A stretch of DNA of 5,156 nucleotides from Syntrophaceae bacterium (GTDB lineage Bacteria > Desulfobacterota > Syntrophia > Syntrophales > UBA5619): the NCBI GenBank assembly GCA_023249795.1, contig JAHFBU010000140.1:1-5156 (forward strand), in the 5' to 3' direction. This document shows, one piece after another, positions 1 to 5,156 of the stretch (positions within the stretch are counted from its first letter, which is position 1; each line of letters opens with the position of its first letter). Below the pieces are notes generated by a model. It ran no database searches. It saw nothing but the letters and a program-made list of their open reading frames with translations, and had not been told where the DNA came from. Position numbers and translations under genes: made by a program.

Positions 1-636
1 CTCGCCCTGGGCGAAAGGATATCGGATGCTCCAGAGATGCCCCCCTTCCGGGTGGTATTCGACCTCCAGATCGGAGATGGCGGTCCGGCAGCGGGGGCAC
101 CAGTTGACGATGTAATCCCCCTGGTAGATGAGGCCGTCATTGTAAAGGTGAACGAATACCTCGCGAACGGCCTTCGAAAGCCCCTCATCCATCGTGAAAC
201 GCTCGCGCGACCAGTCGCAGGAACAGCCGAGCCGCTTGAGTTGGTGGATGATGACCCCGCCGTACTTGGCCTTCCACTCCCATACCCGCGCGATGAACTT
301 CTCCCGGCCGAGGTCGTGGCGCGTCAGCCCCTCTTTTGCCAGCTCCTGTTCGACGACATTCTGGGTCGCGATCCCGGCATGGTCCATCCCCGGCATCAAG
401 AGGGCGTTGAAGCCCTGCATTCTCTTGTAACGGATGATGATATCCTGAAGGACGTTGTTGAGGGCATGCCCCATGTGGAGCATCCCCGTGACATTCGGCG
501 GCGGGATGACAATGGAAAACGGCTCCTTCACGGAACTGTCCGACGCATGGAAAAAATCGTGATCAAGCCAATACTGATACCACCTCAGCTCCGCTTCGCG
601 GGGTTCGTAACTTTTGGGCAGTGTATCGTTCCCCAT
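1..636 (-). CDS. valS: Valyl-tRNA synthetase, N-terminal 212 residues (partial, runs off the left edge)
   Basis: Cytoplasmic class I aminoacyl-tRNA synthetase that charges tRNA-Val with valine using ATP. Seen: the protein opens with MGNDTLPKSYEP, then the class I signature as PPPNVTGMLHMGH (residues 45-57; the HIGH motif is H54-M55-G56-H57), PGMDHAGIATQ (82-92), GCSCDWSRERFTMD (137-150), and NWCPRCRTAISDLEVEY (178-194), which leads into the editing (CP1) domain. These blocks are typical of ValS rather than IleS or LeuS. The family is usually about 880-950 residues, so roughly a quarter is present; the editing domain, KMSKS loop and anticodon domain lie outside the window. The start at 636 is chosen because GGAG (644-647) lies 7 nt upstream and the family similarity begins there; an ATG at 640 is out of frame. 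The 169-bp gap upstream contains structured sequence that could regulate the gene. No frameshift or lost motif is seen. Confidence 0.96.
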   Translation of the reverse strand, partial: MGNDTLPKSYEPREAELRWYQYWLDHDFFHASDSSVKEPFSIVIPPPNVTGMLHMGHALNNVLQDIIIRYKRMQGFNALLMPGMDHAGIATQNVVEQELAKEGLTRHDLGREKFIARVWEWKAKYGGVIIHQLKRLGCSCDWSRERFTMDEGLSKAVREVFVHLYNDGLIYQGDYIVNWCPRCRTAISDLEVEYHPEGGHLWSIRYPFAQGE

Positions 637-675
637 TCATCTTCTCCAATATTAATATTTTGTTATCGGGGACCT

Positions 676-702
676 GTTCCGAAAGCCCGAAGGGATCGAA
701 AC
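676..702 (-). other. Imperfect hairpin in the valS leader
   Basis: On the minus-strand RNA, GUUUCGA (696-702) can pair with UUCGGAAC (676-682 side, one U-G wobble, 7 pairs). Inside that, CCC (692-694) pairs with GGG (686-688) across a UUC loop, with a small internal loop between the two helices. It ends about 28 nt upstream of the valS GGAG ribosome binding site. No T-run follows, so it does not look like an intrinsic terminator. It could be a leader structure affecting valS translation or mRNA stability, or chance. The pairing is read by eye, without energy calculation. Confidence 0.3.
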
Positions 703-717
703 ATCTCCCAGGAAGAC

Positions 718-785
718 AAAAATCAGGGGCTTCCGGTACCGATCGACGTCGCCAAAATGCGCCGCCATTTGTGACCGCAAGCCCC
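718..785 (-). terminator. Long-range stem plus T-run downstream of the lipoprotein gene (terminator or valS attenuator candidate)
   Basis: On the minus strand GGGGCTTGCGGT (774-785) is complementary to ACCGGAAGCCCC (726-737) apart from one G-G mismatch: a 7-bp GC-rich stem plus a 4-bp stem. The 36-nt loop (738-773) holds its own small hairpin, AAATG/CATTT around GCGGCG. Two bases-and-a-spacer (TGA) after the stem comes a run of five T (718-722). It begins 20 nt after the TAA of the lipoprotein gene. The position and T-run fit termination of that gene; the large loop is unusual for a simple intrinsic terminator. Because valS lies just downstream on the same strand, conditional readthrough (attenuation) is an alternative. 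No T-box consensus was recognised. Confidence 0.4.
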
Positions 786-805
786 CATCCGATCCGAATA
801 TACCC

Positions 806-2005
806 TTAGAAGCGCAACTCCTCCCTCATCTTGCGGATGACGAGCAAGGCGTCCGCCCCACCCACCGATTCGAGCGGAGCAAATTCACCCGACACCATCT
901 CCTTCGCCTCCATCAGCCCCCGCGAGGTCACCACCATCACGGCATTGAAATAGGGGAGATCAGCCCTCAGGTCGGGAAACGGGGAAGGACTGCCGATAAA
1001 ACGCGTCGCCAGCGCATTGTCGCCCGCAACTTTTATCAGGATCTCCTCCACGATCATCGCATAGGTCGCCCGGTCCACCAGTCCGTTCGGCCTGAAAGTG
1101 CCGTCGGGATAGGGCTCGAGCCCCCGCATGCCGATCCGGATGATCTCCTCGATGTCCGCCTTGAGCGGATGGTTGCCGATATCCGTCGCTCCTGACCGCC
1201 CTGCGGCAGGCGACTTCGCCTTCTCCGGATCCTTGAAGGCGGTATCGAAGGTCTTCGGCGTCCGACGGGCGTAGAGGAGGTCGATCTTCAGCTCTTCGAG
1301 AAAGAGCGCCGCCACGTCGGCGCGGGTGATCCTCTCAACCAGCGCAATCTTTTTCCCGATCTCGGTCCCGGGCATCGCCCTCTGGATCTTCTGCACCAGC
1401 TTCCAGCGGCTGTCCGCCTCTTTCACGTATTCCGCGTTCAGCCCCAGCACCCGGTTGAACATCTTGCCGGCCTGATCGAGATCGAACGCCGCCAGATAGG
1501 CCTCCCCCATGAAATAATAGGCGGCTGCCGCCTTGGGATCAATCAGCACCGCCCGGTCGAAGGCATCCTTCGCATGCCCAAGCCAGGTGTCATCGGGTTT
1601 GCATTCGGTTCCGACGCGCATACACGCCGCATGGCTCAGCGTATTCACACGGATATAACCCACGCGGACGAAGACCTTCTCCTCATCGCTCCGGGCATGC
1701 TTATCGGCCTGCTTAAGGGCCTCGAGGCCGCCCTCAAAATCAGACTGATAGGCCTTCACGAGTCCAACCCCGGCGTGGGCCTTTGAATATCGGGGCTCCA
1801 GCCGCAGAGCAAGATCGAATTCACGGCCCGCATCAGCGAATTTCTCCTGATTCAACAACCGGATGCCGGTAAAGGTATGATGCTCCGGCGTGTCGAGCTG
1901 GCTCAAGGGCTTTTGCGCCTTGGGTCCGCAGGAGATCAAGAGGCCGCCGGCGGCCACAATCACCAGAAACCGGAAAAGGTTCACGGCTTTAATTCGGCTG
2001 ATCAT
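806..2005 (-). CDS. TPR/SLH-domain lipoprotein, 399 aa, exact function unknown
   Basis: Predicted exported lipoprotein. Seen: a basic N-terminus (R4, K6), a hydrophobic stretch (about 8-24) and a lipobox L23-I24-S25-C26, followed by G27. Residues 43-104 form two TPR-like helical pairs (with motifs such as FADAGREFDLALRLEPRY), and 141-191 form another pair or two (AKDAFDRAVLIDPKAAAAYY). An insertion between them carries C128 and C135, the only other cysteines. The C-terminal part resembles S-layer-homology modules: a degenerate one around ITRADVAALF (226-235), a good one at 275-325 (PYPDGTFRPNGLVDRATYA), and a divergent one at 343-395. The start at 2005 is preferred over in-frame ATGs up to 2104 because AAAGGAG sits 6 nt upstream, the signal peptide begins there, and the longer frame overlaps the promoter. 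It appears to have its own promoter and is not tightly coupled to lon or valS. Known: SLH modules bind cell-wall glycans, TPRs bind proteins. Inferred: an envelope scaffold or outer-membrane-to-wall tether. Confidence 0.88.
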   Translation of the reverse strand: MISRIKAVNLFRFLVIVAAGGLLISCGPKAQKPLSQLDTPEHHTFTGIRLLNQEKFADAGREFDLALRLEPRYSKAHAGVGLVKAYQSDFEGGLEALKQADKHARSDEEKVFVRVGYIRVNTLSHAACMRVGTECKPDDTWLGHAKDAFDRAVLIDPKAAAAYYFMGEAYLAAFDLDQAGKMFNRVLGLNAEYVKEADSRWKLVQKIQRAMPGTEIGKKIALVERITRADVAALFLEELKIDLLYARRTPKTFDTAFKDPEKAKSPAAGRSGATDIGNHPLKADIEEIIRIGMRGLEPYPDGTFRPNGLVDRATYAMIVEEILIKVAGDNALATRFIGSPSPFPDLRADLPYFNAVMVVTSRGLMEAKEMVSGEFAPLESVGGADALLVIRKMREELRF

Positions 2006-2011
2006 CTTCTG

Positions 2012-2018
2012 CTCCTTT
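2012..2018 (-). promoter_or_regulatory. Strong ribosome binding site that fixes the lipoprotein start
   Basis: AAAGGAG on the minus strand, 6 nt upstream of the ATG at 2003-2005. It decides between this start and the longer in-frame alternatives (ATGs up to 2104), because only the 2005 start places the signal peptide and lipobox at the very N-terminus. Confidence 0.85.
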
Positions 2019-2069
2019 CTGTAAGGGGACTCGTTCAAAACCCGTCGTTTTCCCATCATTGACGGCCTC

Positions 2070-2098
2070 TTTTTATCTTCATGTCCTTTATATGTCAA
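2070..2098 (-). promoter_or_regulatory. Sigma70-type promoter for the TPR/SLH lipoprotein gene
   Basis: On the minus strand a perfect -35 TTGACA (2093-2098) is followed by a 17-bp spacer and a -10 TAAAAA (2070-2075, 4 of 6 matches to TATAAT). Transcription would begin near 2063, giving a leader of about 58 nt with AAAGGAG just before the ATG at 2005. Its position inside the 5' extension of the long open frame (2006-2104) argues that the extension is not translated. It implies the lipoprotein gene can be transcribed independently of clpX-lon. Confidence 0.65.
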
Positions 2099-2108
2099 GA
2101 TCATTTCC

Positions 2109-2122
2109 CGCTTTCGAAAGCG
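2109..2122. repeat. Perfect 14-bp palindrome upstream of the promoter (possible operator)
   Basis: CGCTTTCGAAAGCG reads identically on both strands. It lies 10 bp upstream of the -35 hexamer, i.e. about -46 to -59 from the predicted transcription start, where activators commonly bind. As RNA it could also fold into a hairpin, but no T-run follows on either strand, so a terminator role is unlikely. I do not recognise a specific regulator. A 14-bp palindrome is expected about once in 16 kb by chance, so position is the main argument. Confidence 0.4.
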
Positions 2123-2444
2123 TATCCCGATCGCGGTTCAGAAGTGGAAAGTTTGGCTTCATTCGATTTGTCATCGCCGGATGAACCGTCCGCCGCCTCT
2201 TGCGAAGGGGCGCTCAGACCTGTCGGGCCGCCGTACATCATATTTTGAGAAACATTCCGGCAACAGACGAAAAGCCGCGGAGGGCATCGGTAAATTCGCG
2301 AGTACATTCTTCAGAAGGAGGCAATAACGACCCGTACTCAGTAGATTCCCGTTGGAGTGTACTGCGCACCTGATTTGGTGTGGAAATGACAAAAAATGGC
2401 AATATCCGGCTTTTTACGATGGCGTCATTCTAACTCCCGGCCGT
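2123..2444. other. Intergenic stretch between lon and the lipoprotein promoter, no supported gene
   Basis: About 320 bp after the lon stop codon. Two overlapping minus-strand frames (2171-2392, 73 codons from a TTG, and 2101-2307, 68 codons from an ATG) are open, but neither has a convincing ribosome binding site nor a recognisable domain, and both look like chance frames. No clear intrinsic terminator for lon is visible: the stretch with A5 and T6 tracts near 2388-2414 lacks a GC-rich stem between them. No tRNA, repeat array or mobile-element end was seen. Confidence 0.5.
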
Positions 2445-4889
2445 TTAAGCGGCAGGGGGCAGAGATCTTGCCTCCGCACCGGGATCCGTGTCTTGTGGAG
2501 TCGCCTCATTGCCAGGGTCGGCTTGCCCTTTCGTTTCCTCCTCAGACAGAAGCGCATGCTTCAGCACCTCATCGACGTGCTCCACTAGAATCACATTCAG
2601 GTTCTTCAGCACATTGGCCGGAACATCCGCCAGATCCTTTTCGTTATCCTTGGGGATGATCACGGTCCGTATCTCCCCCCGATGGGCGGCAAGCAGTTTT
2701 TCTTTCAGCCCTCCGATCGGAAGGACCCGGCCCCGAAGGGTAATCTCTCCGGTCATCGCGAGGTCGCCTCTGACCTTTCTGCGCATGAAAGCGGAGGCGA
2801 TGGAGGTCGCCATGGCAATGCCGGCGGAGGGTCCGTCCTTGGGAATCGCCCCTTCGGGCACGTGGACGTGGATATCCGTCTCCTTGTAGAAATCCACCGG
2901 CAACCCGAATTGCTTTGCGTGGGCGCGAACGTACGTCAGTGCCGCCTGCGCCGACTCCTGCATGACGTCACCCAATTTTCCGGTCAGGGTCATCTTCCCG
3001 GTCCCCTGCATAAGGGAGGTCTCGATGACCAGCAGCTCCCCACCCACCTCCGTCCATGCGAGGCCGATGGTAAGGCCGATTTCATCGCGTCCCTCCGTCT
3101 CGCCGTGACGGAATTTCGGTACGCTCAGGTACCCCTGAATGGATTTTGAGGAGATCCGGATGCGCTTCTTCCCGCCATCGGTCACGATCGTCCGGGCGAC
3201 CTTCCGGCAGACCGACGCGATCTCCCGCTCCAGATTCCTAACCCCCGCCTCCCGGGTGTATTGGCGGATAATCGTGAGCAATGCCCCGTCCGTAAAAACG
3301 ACGCCGCTTCCCTTCAACCCGTTTGCTTCCATCTCCTTTGTGACAAGGAACCGCTTTGCGATATTAAGCTTTTCCGGCTCCGTGTATCCTGCCAGGCGGA
3401 TGACCTCCATTCGGTCCTGCAAAGGCGCCGGGATGGTCTGCAAGACATTGGCCGTGGTGATGAACATGATATCGGAGAGGTCGTAATCGACTTCCAGATA
3501 ATTATCGTTGAAAGCGGAGTTCTGCTCCGGATCGAGAACCTCCAGCAGGGCTGACGAGGGATCCCCCCTGAAATCGGAACTCAGCTTGTCCACCTCGTCC
3601 AGACAGAAGACGGGATTGTTCGTCCCGGCCTTCTTGAGAAGCTGAACGATCTTCCCGGGCATGGCACCGATGTATGTACGCCGGTGGCCACGGATCTCCG
3701 CCTCATCCCGAACGCCGCCCAGGGAGAGCCGTACGAATTTCCGATTGGTCGCGCGGGCCACCGATTTCGCGATGGAGGTCTTCCCGACACCGGGAGGACC
3801 CACCAGGCAGAGGATAGGACCCTTGTTCTTCTTGACCAGGGTCTGGACGGCCAGATATTCGATAATCCGCTCCTTGACCTGTTTGAGGCCGTAATGGTCC
3901 TCTTCCAATATGGCTTCCGATTCCCGCAGGGTATGTTTGTTTTCCGTCTGCTCGGACCACGGCATGTCCAGCAGCCAGTCAATGTAATTCCGGACCACCG
4001 TCGCCTCGGCGGACATCGGGGCCATCATTTGCATTTTCTTTATTTCCTGCTTGACCTTCTTGTGTGCCTCTTCGGAAAGCGTCTTCTGCTTCAGCCTTTT
4101 TTCCAGTTCGGCTATCTCATTTTTGAAGTCGTCCTTCTCCCCCATCTCCTTCTGGATGGCACGCATCTGTTCGTTGAGGTAGTAGTCCTTTTGGGTCTTA
4201 TCCATCTGCTTTTTGACCCGCCTTTTGATCTTCTCCTCAACGTTCAGAATCTCAATCTCTGAAAGCATCAGTTCATAAATCGTTTCCATCCTCTCGGGAA
4301 CGTCGCTGATCTCAAGAATTTTCTGTTTGTCCTCCAATTTGGCGTTGACCTGCGAAATGACGACATCGGCCAGCTTCGAGGGATCTTCAATGGAGGCGAT
4401 CGTCCCGACCATCTCCAGATGAACCTTCTTGGTCATCTTGGCATAGGTTTCAAAAGACTCCCGGATGCTCCTCATCAGGGCTTCGATTTTAACCTCTTCC
4501 GTATTGCCCGTTTCTTCGAGTTCTTCGGCACGGACAAGGAAATATTCTTCGCATGAGAGGTATTCGCGGACGATCCCCCGTTTCTTGCCTTCGACCAGGA
4601 CTTTGACCGTGCCATCGGGAAGACGCAGAAGTTGAATGATGATCCCGATCGTCCCGATGCGGTAGATCTCATCCTCGCCCGGATCATCTTTCTGTGCGCT
4701 CTTCTGCGCCACCATGAAGATCTCCTTCTCCTCCTTCATGGCGGACTCCAACGCGGCAATCGACCTCTCCCGCCCCACAAACAGAGGGACGATCATATGA
4801 GGGAAAACAACCACGTCACGGAGGGGCAGAAGGGGAATATCCATCGTCACCGAATTCCGGTCCCTGCATTTTTCGTTGTCTGACATCAT
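2445..4889 (-). CDS. lon: ATP-dependent protease Lon (LonA type), 814 aa, complete
   Basis: Cytoplasmic homo-hexameric AAA+ serine protease that unfolds and degrades misfolded and short-lived regulatory proteins. Seen: Lon N-domain from about residue 17 (IPLLPLRDVVVFPHMIVPL) to about 210; a charged, helical coiled-coil segment (about 215-290); AAA+ module with Walker A GPPGVGKT (364-371), Walker B CLDEVD (429-434), sensor-1 N481, probable arginine finger R493 (QDRMEV) and sensor-2 R551 (GVRNLERE); protease domain with S688 in PKDGPSAG and K731 in GGLKEK, spaced 43 residues as in the E. coli Ser-Lys dyad. All key residues are intact. The length exceeds E. coli Lon (784 aa) mainly through an acidic, proline-rich tail after residue 780. 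ATG at 4889 is preceded by AGGA with 7-nt spacing; the adjacent ATG at 4886 (10 nt) is equally possible. It follows clpX by 22 bp, indicating one transcript. No heat-shock promoter or CIRCE element is visible in that short gap. Confidence 0.98.
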   Translation of the reverse strand: MMSDNEKCRDRNSVTMDIPLLPLRDVVVFPHMIVPLFVGRERSIAALESAMKEEKEIFMVAQKSAQKDDPGEDEIYRIGTIGIIIQLLRLPDGTVKVLVEGKKRGIVREYLSCEEYFLVRAEELEETGNTEEVKIEALMRSIRESFETYAKMTKKVHLEMVGTIASIEDPSKLADVVISQVNAKLEDKQKILEISDVPERMETIYELMLSEIEILNVEEKIKRRVKKQMDKTQKDYYLNEQMRAIQKEMGEKDDFKNEIAELEKRLKQKTLSEEAHKKVKQEIKKMQMMAPMSAEATVVRNYIDWLLDMPWSEQTENKHTLRESEAILEEDHYGLKQVKERIIEYLAVQTLVKKNKGPILCLVGPPGVGKTSIAKSVARATNRKFVRLSLGGVRDEAEIRGHRRTYIGAMPGKIVQLLKKAGTNNPVFCLDEVDKLSSDFRGDPSSALLEVLDPEQNSAFNDNYLEVDYDLSDIMFITTANVLQTIPAPLQDRMEVIRLAGYTEPEKLNIAKRFLVTKEMEANGLKGSGVVFTDGALLTIIRQYTREAGVRNLEREIASVCRKVARTIVTDGGKKRIRISSKSIQGYLSVPKFRHGETEGRDEIGLTIGLAWTEVGGELLVIETSLMQGTGKMTLTGKLGDVMQESAQAALTYVRAHAKQFGLPVDFYKETDIHVHVPEGAIPKDGPSAGIAMATSIASAFMRRKVRGDLAMTGEITLRGRVLPIGGLKEKLLAAHRGEIRTVIIPKDNEKDLADVPANVLKNLNVILVEHVDEVLKHALLSEEETKGQADPGNEATPQDTDPGAEARSLPPAA

Positions 4890-4911
4890 TTCATATTCCT
4901 ATTTCAAAAGA

Positions 4912-5156
4912 TCAAGCAGTCTCAGATTTCTTCTCGAAAAGGAGGATCGGCTTTTCCTTGTTCATGACGACCTCCTCGCTGATGACGCATTCCTTCACGT
5001 CAGGCGCTGACGGCAGCTCATACATGATTTCGAGCATCGTATTTTCCAGAATCGCGCGCAGCCCCCTCGCTCCCGACTTCCGTTCGACGGACAGGGACGC
5101 AATGGCGCGAAGCGCGCCGTCCGTGAATTTCAGTAACACCCCTTCCAGTTCGAACA
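4912..5156 (-). CDS. clpX: ClpX, ATPase subunit of the ClpXP protease, C-terminal 80 residues (partial)
   Basis: ClpX is a hexameric AAA+ unfoldase that recognises tagged substrates and feeds them to the ClpP peptidase in the cytoplasm. Only the C-terminal small AAA+ subdomain is in the window, entering from the right edge in frame at 5154. Seen: FELEGVLLKFTDGALRAIA at the start of the fragment (E. coli equivalent NLEGVDLEFRDEALDAIA), then the sensor-2 block RKSGARGLRAILE (fragment residues 25-37; GARGLR at 28-33), MLEIMYELPS (40-49), and a final strand KPILLFEKK before the end at SETA. The GARGLR block and the MYELPS segment distinguish it from other AAA+ small domains; HslU is less likely. 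The stop codon (4912-4914) lies 22 bp before lon, giving the common clpX-lon order. Upstream clpP and tig, often found next, are outside the window. Confidence 0.95.
   Translation of the reverse strand, partial: FELEGVLLKFTDGALRAIASLSVERKSGARGLRAILENTMLEIMYELPSAPDVKECVISEEVVMNKEKPILLFEKKSETA

Noticed and set aside
37..774. Long plus-strand open frame of 245 codons across the valS start
   Set aside because: It is antisense to a confidently identified valS and its leader, shows no recognisable domain, and has no ribosome binding site; long antisense frames are common in GC-rich genes.
640..805. T-box riboswitch upstream of valS
   Set aside because: Valyl-tRNA synthetase genes can carry T-boxes in Firmicutes, but the conserved T-box core and antiterminator sequence were not found here.
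2006..2104. 33-codon N-terminal extension of the lipoprotein, including an overlap with the upstream frame's TGA
   Set aside because: It would bury the signal peptide and lipobox behind a hydrophilic segment, it overlaps the predicted promoter, and the best ribosome binding site belongs to the ATG at 2005.
2237..2263. Second promoter-like pair on the minus strand, TTGCCG and TATGAT
   Set aside because: The spacer is only 15 bp and the -35 matches at 4 of 6; it is much weaker than the promoter at 2070-2098 and serves no extra gene.
2101..2307. 68-codon minus-strand frame ending just before the lipoprotein gene
   Set aside because: Only a weak GAAGA precedes the start, the composition looks random, and no family is recognised; its end overlaps the palindrome and lies at the promoter.
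2388..2414. A-tract/T-tract stretch after lon as a possible intrinsic terminator
   Set aside because: Apart from A-T pairing of the tracts, the intervening bases do not form a GC-rich stem, so the hairpin would be very weak.
3581..3982. Minus-strand frame of 133 codons inside lon in another reading frame
   Set aside because: It lies wholly within the intact AAA+ region of lon, is arginine/proline/serine-rich as expected for a shifted frame, and has no independent support.

Overview
The window reads as four consecutive genes, all on the minus strand, so transcription runs from high to low coordinates: the end of clpX (entering from the right edge), a complete lon, a complete gene for a TPR/S-layer-homology lipoprotein, and the start of valS (leaving at the left edge). 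No tRNA, rRNA, CRISPR array, insertion sequence or plus-strand gene can be supported; the long plus-strand frames are antisense shadows of these genes. The GC-rich sequence, the clpX-lon order, the style of the ClpX, LonA and ValS proteins, and a lipobox protein with C-terminal SLH modules together suggest a Gram-negative bacterium of the former Deltaproteobacteria (Desulfobacterota, Geobacter/Syntrophus-like). That placement is inference from protein style, not a database match.

Right part (2445-5156): clpX and lon are separated by 22 bp and are probably co-transcribed as a protein quality-control unit. ClpX is the unfoldase of the ClpXP protease. Lon is a complete LonA with intact Walker A, Walker B, sensor and Ser-Lys catalytic residues, plus a short acidic, proline-rich C-terminal tail.

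Middle (806-2444): about 440 bp separate lon from the start of the lipoprotein gene. This gap carries a good sigma70-type promoter (perfect TTGACA, 17-bp spacer, TAAAAA) and, just upstream of it, a perfect 14-bp palindrome in an activator-like position. The lipoprotein has a lipobox, TPR-like helices and an SLH-type C-terminal region, and is predicted to sit in the periplasm or outer membrane, possibly as an envelope tether or scaffold.

Left part (1-805): valS encodes valyl-tRNA synthetase; only its first 212 codons are present. The 169 bp between the lipoprotein stop codon and the valS start hold an unusually structured stretch: a long-range stem followed by a short T-run, then a smaller hairpin close to the valS ribosome binding site. 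It may be a terminator for the lipoprotein gene, a valS leader/attenuator, or both. Nothing here is a clearly new system; the lipoprotein architecture and the non-coding structures on either side of it are the parts worth a second look.
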